Numbered from the stretch's first letter, positions 36,275-48,985 are shown. The stretch: DNA of 64,000 nucleotides from Alligator mississippiensis (GCF_030867095.1 NC_081824.1:167718933-167782932); one strand, 5' to 3'. Notes: generated by a model from the letters alone, not told the origin. Translations and numbers: made by a program.

Positions 36275-37112
36275 GGGCACGTGTCTACATGTCCAGAGAC
36301 ATGGGAGCAGATTTGCTGCTCCTAGCAGCAGACTGCTTCCACTCCCTGCAGCGGGCCCCTGCAGCAGCCAGGGGTAGCTCTAGGCTCTCCCTGAGTGCTA
36401 GCCCAGGGGCCAGGAGAGAGCTGGCTCCTGGTGGGGGCTGGGACATTGCTCCCTGCCCCTGGGAGCTGTCAGCTGCTGGAATGGGCTCTGCCACTGGAGC
36501 TTGGGTGGGGACAATGTCCCCCTGCCCTGGCAGCAGGGAGCTCCTAGTCCCCGCTCCATGATTGCGGGGCTGGGAGATCCTTGTCTTCCAGCACCAGCTT
36601 CACAGTCATGGGGCTGGTGCTGGGAGATCCTTCGCTCCCAGTGCCAGCTCTTTCATCACAGAGCTACCACTGGGAGAGAAGAATATCTCAGCTCCAGCCC
36701 CATGACCATGGAGCTGGCCTTGGGAGAGAAGGATAACCCATCCTGGGTCCCACAACCGCAAGGCTCAGGCTAGGAAATATGGATCATGGAGCTGGGGCTG
36801 GGAGCTCTATGCTGCCAGGGTAGGGGGACATTGTTCCTGCCCAGGCTCCAGTGGCAGAGCCTGCCCCAAAAGTAGGCAGCTCCCAGTAGCAGTGAGCAAT
36901 CTCCTGTTCCCTGCTGTCTGGCTGACCAGGAGCACATTTGCTCCTGGTCAGGCATCTACATGTGTGCTACTGCACAATAAGTAGTAAGTAGCAAATTTAC
37001 TCATGATTAGAACCAGTTACTGCACAGTAAGTGTCCGCACATGTAGACTTGGATGCTTACTACACAGTAATTAGCTTCACTGCGCAGTACAGCATCTCAT
37101 ATAGATGTGCCC
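36275..37112. mobile_element. Long MITE-family member with internal tandem repeat
   Basis: Left end GGGCACGTGTCTACATG and right end CATATAGATGTGCCC match the MITE family, but this copy is 838 bp. The extra interior (about 36300-36950) is GC-rich. It includes a degenerate tandem repeat of about 50 bp whose units hold 'ggggctggtgctgggagatcc'-like cores at 36560-36770. The distal part has 'ctactgcacaataagtag' and 'ttactgcacagtaagtg' motifs shared with the element at 42780. Flanks CCT and ACT do not form a clear duplication. Its open frames are fortuitous. Confidence 0.72.
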
Positions 37113-38238
37113 ACTGTTAAGCATCTCAACTTCTCATCTTAAAGTTATACATGGGAATAAACATATTTTCTCAATTTAGGCCTGTGTTAGTCGTTCAGAT
37201 GTCATTTTCTTATATTTCAAAGATGCATTCCCCAATGTGATGTAGCCTACGTTGTTCATCTCTTCCCATTTACACAAAAAAAGCCTTTGTGATTCAATGT
37301 CTGCCTTTTTAAGTTCTAAAAGTAAAAATGTATCATTGTTTTATTTTAAAAGAAATGTGTTTATTGTCTCTTTTAGAATCACACAGTGGAAATAACCATT
37401 GTGTAGAATTGTTAGCACATTGTGAAAGATTATTTGTTTATAAGACCAACCAGTATGCCCAAAGGGTATTCATTCCTCACAGGATAAGAATCTTCTAATA
37501 AATTAGAAGTAGCATGTAACAGGCAGTGCTGGTTGTTGCGTACAGTCTAATTTTGCCCTATTCACGTTGTTAAGTCCAAATGACAGGCATTCTGGCCTTA
37601 CAACAAGGAATTCTGGGAAGAAAGGCTCAACTCATTTTCCTCAGTGCAAGAGGAACTAAATAGTTTAAGGAAATGGAAGAAATAGCATTTCTCCAACCAA
37701 AAGGTGAAGAAAAGAATTTAAAGAAAGTAGTCTTTGAAAGAGATGGCATTGTTTTGGCCAGACCAGGGCGTACGGAAGCTGCAAAAGGCAAGCCAGGATT
37801 CTGTGCTTGCTAGAGTAAAGAAGATTGCCACGGGGAAAGAGAAGTGGTTGGCAGTTGTATCTAATGTCTTTTCCTTTGTCATTGGCTGGGACAAAAGCTG
37901 GACTATCCTTCAGCTTTGAGGAACAGCAAAGGTATGTTGCTGTTATGCCACAGAGATTGAAGTGTCAGAGGTCTGACCCAGTTTCTGGATAAGGAGAGAC
38001 TGTGACTCATGGAAAGAGAAAATAAGTGAAGTACTTGTTTGACTTGACTCTTTTGTATATGGGCTTTCCTTTTTTTTAGAAAGTTGTAGTTTGGCATAAG
38101 TCCTGCAAGAAACAGACCACATTTCTGAGGTAAGAAGTTATTTCCATAATGTAGAATTAAATTCAAAATGTACTGAATGCCCCATTTAAGTAGTCAATGA
38201 CAAACAATTTACGAAGGGGAGGAAAAGGTATCTTAAAA
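37113..38238. other. Intergenic DNA, no gene seen
   Basis: No exon or defined repeat recognised. Confidence 0.5.
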
Positions 38239-38465
38239 CAGTGGTGTCTAACTTGTGGCACATGCTACAAGTGGGGAGGGAGCAGGGAACGCAGTGGCAG
38301 ATAAGGCAGGGAGCAGAAAGCAGACAACAGATTGGACAAGGAGCACAGGGCAGGGAGCAGAAAGTAGAGCAATAGATTAGGCAGGGGAACGGGATTGGAG
38401 TGGCACTTGGGGAGGGTGCAGGGCTTACCTGGTGGCATGTCTGCCAAACAGGTTGGCCCCCACTA
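38239..38465. mobile_element. hAT element with perfect 8-bp duplication
   Basis: Left CAGTGGTGTCTAAC and right GTTGGCCCCCACTA are imperfect inverted termini. Identical TCTTAAAA octamers flank it (38231-38238 and 38466-38473). The 227-bp interior is a degenerate 'ggcagggagcagaaag' tandem array. Non-coding. Confidence 0.85.
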
Positions 38466-38473
38466 TCTTAAAA

Positions 38474-39474
38474 TGTATTTCTGTGCTGCTTTCCCCACAA
38501 TATGATTAATGGAAAATTCACCGTATATTTCGAGTTTAACTCAAACGTCATATTAGTCCATTTTAAGCATATAAAATGGCTTACTGCTAATTCATTTATA
38601 ATGGTACATGATAAAAGCTTTCCAACCATTAAGACAACTGCTGTCTGCCTTGAGGGATTAGAAATCTTCTGTGCCTCATAAGCAGCTATATTCTATTTCA
38701 CAAGGAGTCATCCTTTGAACATCTTGGGTTAAATTCCTTTATTGATTTTCTTCTTTATAATTTGAATAACTAGAAACAGCTGGATGGCAAGTACATTTAT
38801 GGGCATTTCTGACATTTTGTTAGTGAAATATTTAAATAGAACTGTATTCAAGAAAATTACTTGCCAAAATATTTTGGTTTATAAGCAAAATTGAGTTCAA
38901 GTAGTTTATACAAACATATTTTCATGGAACAGGAGAAAGTTCCTTCCTTATTCTTTTAAAACCTGTAAGAAATATGCATAAATTAGCAGAAGCCATTATG
39001 GATCAAGATCATGGATATGGTAGAACTAAGTCCTGAGCTTCTACCAACTAGAATAGTTGAACTTTTGAGGTAAACAAGTGAGAGATTGATCAAGACTCCA
39101 AATAGCAACGAAGAGACTAATCAATACGTGAGTTATGGATATGGATTTTCATTTCTTTATGACTGATAAATCCTGGAAGAAACAGAACTTTCCCCAGAAA
39201 TCCTATTTATGTTATTTTAATTAACTCAGTTGTCATGTAACCTACCCTGTAATCACAATTTAATTTCTGTCAGAACAAAATTTCTATTAAAAATGATGAG
39301 GACATAGCATCACACAGCAAAAAAGGAACACTTCCCAGTGTCTGTTCCTAGGTAGAGCTAAGCTACTCAGCAGGTTATCCAGAAATTTAGAATTCCAGTG
39401 TTTTCCAGTTTAAAAAAATCACATGATAGTAAAGACCTCAAGCAGAAGGCAGGGTAGATTTGCATCTTATAGAT
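38474..39474. other. Intergenic DNA, no gene seen
   Basis: AT-rich, no exon or defined repeat recognised. Confidence 0.5.
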
Positions 39475-39790
39475 TGGGGTTTCAAACTCATCTGGCCCCC
39501 TGGACTGCACGAGGGGCATAGAGCCAGTCTGTGGTTTAGACAGGGCCCACAGACAGTCCCCATGTGCTAAATCCAGTGTGCAGAGCCAGTCCAGTGTGGG
39601 CACTGCATGCAGCACATGCCCTAGACCACCCTCATGCTGCTAGTAGCTTGTGCACTGGCTCCATCCTGCGTAGCACATGTAGCATGTGGCCAGTATCAGT
39701 CCCAGCCCTGGCCCTGATCCACATGCTTCAGGCAGCACACACCAGCCTCAGCCCCATGCATAGCACAGATGAACATTGATCTGCCATCAG
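39475..39790. mobile_element. hAT-like element fragment
   Basis: The left side 'ggggtttcaaactcatctgg' resembles a hAT terminus of the 'CAGGGGTCTCAAACTC' type. The body is GC-rich with 'agcacatg' reiterations. No right terminus or duplication seen. Confidence 0.5.
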
Positions 39791-40404
39791 CTCCAGAAAG
39801 GCACAAATGCCTGTGGCAGAGCATTTTAACCTCCCTGGACACTCCGTTGCTGACCTCATCAAACCTTTAAAAATTGATTTGAACAGGAAATTGTGGAACA
39901 AGAAATCATCTGCAGACTGTATTGTGTTGAGTGTGGTTTAAACAGGAACTACATATTCTTATCCCATTGCCTGGATTAGGACATCCCCTGTGGTTCAGTG
40001 GAATCCTTGTCTACTATGTAGGAAACTGGGGTTCAATTCCCAGGTGCTTATGCAAATACAGCCTTGCAGGCACCAAATGTCTGAACTCAGTCTAGCCTTT
40101 GGATTCTGTCTCAGTCCCCTAAGGGATGTGGAAGGTCTGGACAGCCTCCACTCCTTTAAAAATGCCTTCCTAGGTATATACATTGAAGGTTTGGGTGACC
40201 CATCATGATAAGGATCAATGGTTGCCAAACCTGGATTAGGTTTTGTGACTCCTTTGTTCTTATGGGTTCTTTCCCTCTCGCGGCACTGTCCCACTCCATC
40301 CTCCCCTCTTCCCTCTCTCCCTCTCCCTTCTTGCCTTTTGTATACTAATTATTGTTTCCATTCTATACACTGCTCTGTTCATGCCCTTTCACAGCCTCCG
40401 CTAA
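39791..40404. other. Intergenic DNA, no gene seen
   Basis: A CT-rich tract lies at about 40270-40335. The two overlapping frames near 39990-40294 on opposite strands have no recognisable product. Confidence 0.5.
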
Positions 40405-40520
40405 AGTGAACTGTAGCTCAAGAAAGCTTATGCTACATAAATCTCTAATTTAGTTAATCTACAAAGTGAAAATCTATGCTGCCTTCTACTTTACTTCAGA
40501 CTAACATGGCTAACTATGCC
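40405..40520 (+). repeat. Dispersed retroposon-like repeat
   Basis: 'gtagctcaagaaagcttatg' and later 'cttcagactaacatggctaac' match a very common reptilian dispersed repeat as I remember it ('gctcacgaaagcttatgctc...cagactaacacggct'). Single antisense or sense scraps occur near 42125, 51647 and 26657. Confidence 0.6.
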
Positions 40521-41380
40521 ATGAAAATCAAAAGATAAAACTGAAAAAAGAACTGTACAATCAGAGTCCTTAAAAACTTCTCAAATGTCATAGTTGGTGG
40601 CATAATGCAACTGGATAATTTCAGAATTAGAATTATTTAAGGTTTGTCCTGTACTGCATAAAAATAGGAGAATGCTGTAGATACTGATAATTTTACCAAT
40701 TTATTGTAAGCGATGTTGGCAAATTTAAAATGACAAATATTTTTTGTCTATGTTAGGGCTAAACAGGAGAGGCCTTGAAGAGGCCCTTTATTGTAGTCAT
40801 TTTATCTCAAGTGAAACAATTAGCTCTCATAATAACTTGTTTTTCATAGATTTTTCCCCCCTAGAAAATTACAGCTCTGCCTTTTGAAACAACCACTTTT
40901 TTTCTTGTCTGATAGCTGGTTGAGAATCTTCAAATTCAGTATCCTCAACTGTTCATTGACAAAGACAACTATACAGCCTCACAAAGGAAATGAAGGAAAT
41001 TGTGAATAATTAAAGTGGCTCAAAACGAATAGAGAAGTCATTTGTCTTTATGACTTTAGTCATTCATATTCATGTTCTTAACCAAAAAGGTCCCCTTGTT
41101 TGCAACAAAGAATCCCTCTCCCTGTAAAATGCTACCTTTTAAGAATGAATTAATTCTATGCATTCTGATATGCTGGAACTCTAGGCCTTGTAAGTTGCTC
41201 ATGGGTTTCTTTTCTTTATTCATATTTGGAAGTGGGGTGGGGGGGACATTTCTGTAATATTATTAAAATTTGTAATCTGCAAGTATATTAAAATTTGTAA
41301 TCTGCAAAAAGTTGCTAATTAGTCTACAGACAGATTCTGAATATGTGGACTTTTTAGGGCTCCAGTTTTAGTACAAAAAT
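40521..41380. other. Intergenic DNA, no gene seen
   Basis: AT-rich, no exon or defined repeat. A 20-base direct duplication of 'tattaaaatttgtaatctgc' occurs at about 41259-41306. Confidence 0.5.
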
Positions 41381-41629
41381 GGGCACGTCTACATGTGCCC
41401 CTACTGTGCCATCGTTTAGTACTTCCTCTAGGAAGTAACAGGCCTTACTGCGCCATGCTGATGGCGCATGGTTATTTTTAGCCTCTATGTTGCTGAAGCA
41501 ACACACTATATTTAGCGAGGGAATGTGTCGCTACGGCGACGTAGCTGCGGCATCACAATTTGGGCTCCCCAACGCTATGTTGCCATAGCGTGTTGCTATG
41601 GTGATGTAGCATCTTGTGTATATGTGCCC
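41381..41629. mobile_element. MITE, full-length copy
   Basis: A 249-bp copy with left GGGCACGTCTACATGTG and right GTGTATATGTGCCC. The core has the palindromic GCTACGGCGACGTAGC and 'tagtacttcctctaggaagta', the family hairpin. Flanks AAT and ACT do not give a clear duplication. It is well enough preserved to serve as a family reference. Confidence 0.83.
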
Positions 41630-41710
41630 ACTGAGGTTCAATACAAATAAAATCTGAGATAGAATATATGGGTAATATGCCTTTATATTATCTGCTACAA
41701 AAAGGAAATA

Positions 41711-42005
41711 CAGTAAAAGCTGTGTTAACCGGTGTTAATGGGGTAAAGGGGGTGCAGGGTATCTAAAAATTCCAGCTATCTGAGGCAGGGGTTTTCAACC
41801 TTTTTTTGACAACCCCTGAGGAGCAGGGGGGTGGGAAAGGAGGAGATGGCAACAGCCACATGTGGAGAGGCAACAGCACAGGGTGGTGGGTGGCAGCAGT
41901 GGCCACCGCATGCGAACTTTCCCTCCTCCGCCCTGTGGCCGGCCAGAATTTCCAGTTAACAGAGTATTCTGGATAGTAGAATGCCAGTTAACACAGCTTT
42001 TACAA
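41711..42005. mobile_element. pogo/Tigger-like DNA element with foreign insert
   Basis: Left CAGTAAAAGCTGTGTTAAC and right GTTAACACAGCTTTTACAA are near-perfect inverted termini, bounded by TA on both sides (41709-41710 and 42006-42007), the target of the Tc1/mariner/pogo superfamily. Inside, from about 41786, 'caggggttttcaacc' is hAT-like, followed by about 140 bp of GC-rich sequence, suggesting a nested hAT fragment. No transposase frame. Confidence 0.75.
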
Positions 42006-42007
42006 TA

Positions 42008-42779
42008 CTTTTTACCCTAATCTGGATATATGATGGCTTGGCCTTTTATTTCACAAGCACCAGGTGACTTGAGAAGCTAAGGAAGTGCTGAGCCACCTCC
42101 TTCTGTAATACAAGTGTTGTTATTTTCAGGGTAGCAGTGTTAGTTTATGTGGCTATGGACCCTGTGTATATTTGCATTGTCTATAGATGGGAGATGGGAG
42201 TGCACATTTCTGGGGACCTTGCATACCAGGATATTTAAAGAAATATGCTTGTGCGTACGTCAAGACTATGCATGCATGCATGTGGAAGAATACTTTTGTA
42301 ATTAAGGCACTTAGGAATTAACCAGGTCCCACTGTACCTTGCCTTTAAACATGCATTTGCAAGGATACCAGCTGTTCTGGAGGCTGGAACTTAATTGGAA
42401 GAAGTGAGTGAATGAATGAGTGGCTGACCCCCAGGTAGACCTCTTTTTTGCTGGTAGGATTAGCAGCTGGACGGATGACTCACTGGCTGGCTGTCATTGG
42501 AATGTCTGAATGCAAGAAGATATTGTGGCCATGCTTTGGACCAAGTCTGTTGAGAGCTGTTTGCTATTGCTTTATGAAAAAAGATTAAATGAAGATGGCA
42601 AGCTTTTATAAAAATCTGGCAAGTACAAATACTTATTTTAGACACAGCTGTTTAAGACAAGATACAAATACCCTAAACAGCTTTAATAATTGCCAAATGC
42701 TTGGGGGTCCCAAGAGAAAAGCCTTAAAAAGACTTTAACCAGCAGGAATGATGATAATAATAATAAAGAAGTACTGAGG
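42008..42779. other. Intergenic DNA, no gene seen
   Basis: No exon or defined repeat, apart from a dispersed-repeat scrap at about 42122-42155. Confidence 0.5.
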
Positions 42780-43153
42780 GGTTGCATCTACACGTGTGCT
42801 TTACTGTGGAGTTGACTAATTAGCTCCACGGTAAAGCATCACAGTTTACATGTACATCAGTATTAGAGGGCAGTAAATTAATTAACTCTGCCATAGATTA
42901 GTACTGTTGGGGACAACACTGTTCTATGGCACAGTAGTTTACTACACTGAAACACATGTGTAGATAGTGGCTGGGGCATGTGGGTGTTAAAGCAGCGTAG
43001 TCCTGCACTGTAGCACCCTCATGCCCTAGCCAGTCCCTTTACCACCCAATGCCACTACTTGGAGTCCAGGGCTGACCCCCCGGGCAACCTGCCAGCCTGG
43101 GGCTGCTCTGGCCTGGCTTAATGTGCTGCGGTTCCTCACTAATAGAATGCACC
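42780..43153. mobile_element. Palindromic MITE-like element, second type
   Basis: The left end 'ggttgcatctacacgtgtgc' and the right 'tagaatgcaccc' are weak inverted termini. Two internal hairpins are clear: 'gctttactgtggag' with 'ctccacggtaaagc' (42799-42838), and 'ggctggggcatg.gggtg' with 'caccctcatgccctagcc' (about 42970-43032). Its 'ctacacgtgtg' terminus and 'cacagtagttta' motifs link it to the main MITE group. Ends are approximate. Confidence 0.6.
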
Positions 43154-44101
43154 CAGTAAGGGAGAAAATCCCATGCAAGTAGAAGGTAATGTACAGGTAC
43201 CCTGTACTCTACCACATTGTTTTAAAGCCCAAGAAAATCAGGGGGGAAGGCCTTTCATTGATTTCAACTGGCTGAATCTCAGAGAAGTTCATACAGAGAG
43301 GTAGCAGATCTAATTGCTACCACCTCCATGCTACACACCTATGGGGACTCTGGTCCATTAACCCACTCGGACATCCTGGTCCTTTTTGCTGAGAATTTCG
43401 TTGAAGCTCTGTTCTGGGGGCTCAGCAGTTATGAGGAACTCTAGTTGGGGATATGAATGAGTCTTGTTTGTTGCTGCCCTTTGGCACAGGATATTAGGAG
43501 CACTTGAATGATCTTTGCCCCAAAATTTGACTCTTAGGAAAGAAACACAAGAATGGTGTGCTAGAGGCATTCCCAGTTGCTAGCTTCTGAATCCTCTCCT
43601 TCCTGCTTGTCTCCCAGCAGCTGAATCTCCTGATAGGCTGGCTACTGCAACTGTGATGAATCTTGGATCCAGCTGATCGTTCCTGTTTCCTAGTTTTTTT
43701 CTGCTCTTTTTTTCCTCTCTTCCCATTGACTGTCATCAGGCCCATCCAGGTTAGATCCTGTTCAATATGGGGCCAGATTAAGGGACTTTTCCTAAGTCTA
43801 CTCGCCTACTCATATCCCTCTTGTTTGCAACCAACTGCTTCTCCTTTCCTCTTATGTAAGTTCTATTCAGTGCACGTGTCCATGAGGCCTCATTAAGACT
43901 GCTTTCAAGGGTTGGATTTCTTTACAGAATTCAGACTTCATTTAGACCTGCTGCAATGTATGGTTCAATCTCAGCCCACACTAGGATGGGTCTTATCCTA
44001 GCCCCAACTTGCAGGAATTATATTTCAAAGGTATCTGAATCAGTCAAGAACCTTACCTGGTTCCATATGGGCAGAGCTCCTTATGTGGAATGAATTTCCA
44101 T
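43154..44101. other. Intergenic DNA, no gene seen
   Basis: No exon or defined repeat recognised. Confidence 0.5.
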
Positions 44102-44824
44102 TAGGGCTGTATGAAATTTTGGCAACTGTTTCATTTTTAAGGTATTTTGGGCCGTTTCGGCTCCCAAAACACTGAATCTGAATTAAAACAAAAGGCTCTG
44201 AAACATCTCTGAAATGAAACAAGGCATCCAAAATGTTTCAGAAATGTTTCAGAAAATTTTGGAGTTTTGGAGCCGAGTTTGCAGGGAAACAGCTGTACAT
44301 TGCTGCCCTGCCATGAGACTCAGCTCCACAGGGAGCAGAGATCCACACTGAGGTCTCCTCGCTGCTGTGGCCCACCCTGCACAGCCCATGTCACCGGGGC
44401 AGTGTGGGGTGGGCAGCAGTGGCAAGGAGACCCCCGGCGTGGATCTCTGCTCCCTGTGGAGCCAAGTCACACAGCAGGGACCAGCAGGCTTGTTTGCCGC
44501 TCTGTGCTGCTTCCCTGCCCTGCGACCCAGCATGACAGGGATCAGAGATCTGTGAGGGGGTCTCCTTGCCTGCATGGAGGGCAGCGGCTCTCCCTTGTCC
44601 CCTGGTCGAGCTACATACCACCCCATCCTGCTCCCCACCGGGGCCCCAAGCCCCTGGCCCCAAGCCCTGCCCGGCTGGGCAGTAGGGCTGTGTGAAGCTT
44701 GCAGCCCTTTTGAAACAGTTTTGGCTGAAACAAAACAGGACAGTGATCCAAAACACCAAAACGAATCACTGTCCTCTGAAATGGCCGAATCTGAATCGAA
44801 ACACAGCCATTTTGCATAGCCCTA
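44102..44824. mobile_element. hAT element, TAGGG family, long composite copy
   Basis: Left TAGGGCTGTATGAAATTTTG and right ATTTTGCATAGCCCTA are inverted termini, flanked by perfect ATTTCCAT octamers (44094-44101 and 44825-44832). The 'gaatcactgtcc' and 'gaatctgaatcg' motifs tie it to the element at 2702-3082. The interior holds a large hairpin (44323-44381 against 44401-44462). A second left terminus, TAGGGCTGTGTGAAGC, begins at 44683, so two left ends share one right end. Frames up to 142 codons here come from the inverted repeat and have no family signature. Confidence 0.88.
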
Positions 44825-44832
44825 ATTTCCAT

Positions 44833-47800
44833 GGCTGCAAGCATGCTGAAACAAAAAACTAAACAAAACAAAAGTAGATTGAAGACTACTGCATGTATTA
44901 AAAATATTTGCACAACTCTGTAGATGACTGGGGAAAGGGTGATGAAGGACATAGGGAGGGCCAGCATTTCCTTTCCTTTCCTTCCTCCCCAGCCTCTGCT
45001 TCCTCCTCCTCCTCAAAAAAAAAAAAAAAGCCAAAAAGCCCTTTACATCCTTATTTCCACTGTGCCCATTAAAAAAGTCTAACAGGGTAGCACATGGAGG
45101 ATCTTCAGGCTCATATTCCAAGCTCACAGGGCTAAGGGGCAGTCTTTATAGCAACTGGGAGTCTTTATAGCAAAAGTACATTTCTGCTGTCCTCCTTACC
45201 CCCCTTTAAGCAGCTATTTACCCTGATGTCCAAGCTCAGGTCTTAGTTCCTGCTCTGGATGCTAACATTAAGAACTCCTTACCCATTATATGAGTTAAAA
45301 TGGACCACAAGACCAAAGTCTCTGCTGAGCAATTTTTTTATGAAGTTATGCTCAGTGCCAAAGATAGACATGGGTGAAGGAATGATTCCCTCAGGTCACA
45401 AAGCTGCTGCAGCAGTAGCAAATTTGGCTGAAGTTACATGGAGGATGTGGACATGCCTCTTCTTCCATATTAGCATTCCCATCTGTCATCTTCCCCCTCC
45501 ACTTGTGCAGATGGGAAAGAAAACCAGACCTGACAGTCCAAATGTGCATGGGTATACACCCTGTAGGTCAACTCCAATGCCATTTAAAGTCAATGGGGGA
45601 CCTGTACTGAAACTGTTCTTTCACAAAGATGAGTCTTTCCTAAAGCTTTAATAAGTTTGAGAAGCACACAGTGCAAGAGTGCAAATCAGGATTAACTGCT
45701 GAGATTTATTTTTGTAAAGGTTAGTATCGCTGGCATATGACATGCTCATGCTGCGACAGTTTTTGAACATTAGTTGTAATATTTACTTTGCTTTTGCGAA
45801 GAATGTGTTAGTTTAAACATGTCTTCTCCTAAGGTAAAGTGGAGTAATTAAATTTATTTTTTTTCATTTTTTGTGATTCATTCCATTTAATTTCCTTCAC
45901 AGAATGTTTATTTTTAATGTGTGGGGAGAGTACAAAGACACAAGCACCAGTGAGGAGAAATAAATTCAGCTAAAAGCTTGGTGGCTGTTTTAATTGTATT
46001 GTGGATGAGAGATATTTACTTCCTGGTGAGTAAAAAATAACTGCAACAGCATATTGTATAGTGTATTTTCCCTTAAAAATCCTATATATTTCCATATTAA
46101 TCATATTGTATGTAAAAACAATACTGTAAAACTGCCAGTGCTTCTGTTGGAAATATTTCAGCTAGAGTTAGAGATGAGTTTTAAGAATAAGTAAATGGGC
46201 ACAGTTTTTACCATGGCAGCGATGCCAGGACCTTGAAAGGATATCAGTTCCTGTTTACCTAAAGCTTTTTTTTTGTTGTTATATATGGCTGTGGCTACTA
46301 ATGATGGACAGAAACATAGGTTTTGGTCAAGTGGCTCCATCTCTGATCATAACTCAGTAAACAAGTTAGCCTTTAATGGTAGCCCATTCTGGTAACAGTG
46401 AAAGAAGAAGATGAAAGCTGCTTCCAGCTGTAATCAGTCTCTCCCTTTCTCATGTTCAAATCTTGTGCAGCCTATCAGTCTAAGTCCTAATAAGCCTACT
46501 TAAATGCAAAGCCTTGAGGGTCCTTTACCATTCCAAACTCAACTTAAATGCAGACTACTGCAGAATCAAATCTCAAGCCTCACCATCCTTGCCAATTCGG
46601 TCCCTTTTGGCAGTTGAAGTAGAGGTCACATCTAATTTGCAGGAAACCACTACTATCATCTAGTGTGACCTTCAACAAACAATGGACCATAAAACTTGAT
46701 CTTGTCTTTCTTGCATCAAGCATAATAACTTGAGGTTGAAGTAAAGCTTATGCAGAGCTGTGGTTATTCTTGAAATGAAAGGTGCTGTACAAAACGAAAA
46801 TCTTACTTCATAAAACTACAGAGCAGATCATATCAAATATACTTTTATTTTTCTGATTTGAGATATTTTTGTAGTTTTGAACTGATTTTTACTGCATTAT
46901 TTTAGGATATAGTTTTGTGCCTGCTATAATGCTCCCTTTTGATTTTTCTATGAGTGACTACATACTTCACAGTACTTTCATTGTCAGTTTATATTTCCAT
47001 CTACATGTTTTCATAAATGTTGGTATAACTATTAAAATATAACATATTGGAACCAGCAAGCAATTTTAAAGGTTATTTTTAAGAATACAACCTTTCTTAG
47101 TTATTCATAAACCATCAACTTGCTGGCCAGTAGTTTTATAAACAGTGTTTTTAGTTAGTTGTCTGTATGATAGAAAACTTCACTCCGAGCAATTTTAGTG
47201 CCCATTGTTCTCAAAAGAAGTTTTTATCTCCGTATTTAATTATTATTACACATATGCTACACACATTAGCCTTACTCTTCTTATTGCAGATTCACAGTGT
47301 CACTTATGAATGAAGCCTTGGTAGTGCCATGAAAAGCCTGTAAAGCTAAGACTTCTCTTAGTTGAACATAGTGGGTCTTTATTCTCATACTTTGTTCTCT
47401 CTTCCTATGAAGAACCTCCACAGGCACCAATGAATTCCCATTTATTTAGGTTCAGTACCCATCCTGAGTAGTCAGGCAGGGGACCAACTGGATGCACATG
47501 TGAGGAAAGAGGAATATAAAAAGTATAGAATATCCCAGAATATAGAGTGACTGTGAAGCCAGTCCCTGGAAGATACCGAAGGCTGGAGTAGCCTGGTGTG
47601 GGTACCTTCATACCTGCTCTCTTCCCCATCTTCTGTTCATGTTGCCATTCGAGGAATTACATTCCTACATCCAGCCTTTTGTTCTTTATGCAGCAGAACC
47701 ACACCTCCTTTAATGCTCAGACCCACTGCTGCTGCAGAAGTGAGGGCTAGATTTGCCCCACAGAGAAAAAGAGGATGTTGGCACCAGGACCTGCCAGGGA

Positions 47801-48977
47801 GATTTTTGAGGAAAGTTTGTTCTATGTCAGTAAAAGTCAATTCCTTGCAGTTGCCCTGAGATTGACTTCACTTTTAATATAAAACCATATGATACAGGAC
47901 TTCAATCTTGAATGTAGCTCCCTTCAGGTCATGCAAAATGAACTTGCTTCCTTACCACTTGCTGAATATGTTACAAATATACTGCATTTATCTTCTACTT
48001 CACATGACTTAAAACATATTTCTTAAAAGCAACTGGCTTCTCCCTTGGCTGGACGCAGGTGTTACCCTGTGTCCAGCTAATTCAGCCACACAAGTTGACA
48101 TGATCTCATTCTGAAAAATTCCTGTGCAGTGCAGCAATCCTGAGCATCTCATCAGTTTGCATCTGCCTGCTCAGTCCCTACCCTAGCCCTATCATTTAAA
48201 GGTAGCCTTTGTTTAATCTTATAAAAATAGCTATAGGTATGAAAATAAAATTTTGCATTGTAACTTTGGATCCAGCATCAAAGGCTGAACAGTTAAGGTG
48301 CTAAGAATACCTTCTGCTTTAAATACAGATGTGCAGGTCCTTTGAAATGGGGGAAAAAGTGATGGCCTTGCAATTAAAACCTTAATTTTATTAAAAATAT
48401 AAGTGATTTTCAAGCTGTATCTTTCTTGTTTAGTTTTCCTGTGCATTATCTACAGTTTTCAAGGCTATTTGAACTTAGCCTTGACCTGCAAGCTTCTTGT
48501 TACCAGTAGCATTTTCATTTCAAAGCATCACAGTTTAGATTAGGGTGGGGGTAGAGAAGAGAAGCTTTTGAGATTGACGTGGATCCTCTGTAGTGTGAAT
48601 ATAGCAATCCTTGAACTCTCATCTATTTAAAACCCCTATTTATATTTGAACAGTTGTAAATAGATGAGCTCTAACGGAGAGAGGGCTGTTATACTCTTAA
48701 TACCAATGTTTGCATGGAGCTTTGTTAATATAAAAGACGTCTGCTTCTGATGCAGAATCAAGTAGCTATGCCAATAGCTCTTAAGTACAAAATCCAGTAA
48801 GCTTGGGGCTAGGCTCAACCAATCCTCAGAGTCCTGGTAAAGAGTCTCAGATTGCAAACTGTCTGATTCAACATGAATAGTTTTATGCCATTTTCTCCAC
48901 TCCTTGTTCCACTTTCCATGCATGGAGGTACCTGGTAGTTCTTGAGGCTGCATTAGCCTAACAGTATTTCTGAACTA
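44833..48977. other. Long intergenic stretch, repeat-poor, no gene seen
   Basis: About 4.1 kb in which I recognise no exon and no bounded transposon. It includes an A-run at 45016-45030 and AT-rich sequence from 45700 to 47350. Low repeat content could mean constrained non-coding sequence, but nothing here proves function. The 130-codon frame at 45259-45651 is unrecognised. Confidence 0.45.
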
Positions 48978-48985
48978 TTTTACAG

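Noticed and set aside
44249-44967. Frames of 118-142 codons on both strands
   Set aside because: They lie in a hAT element with a large inverted repeat that mirrors open frames.
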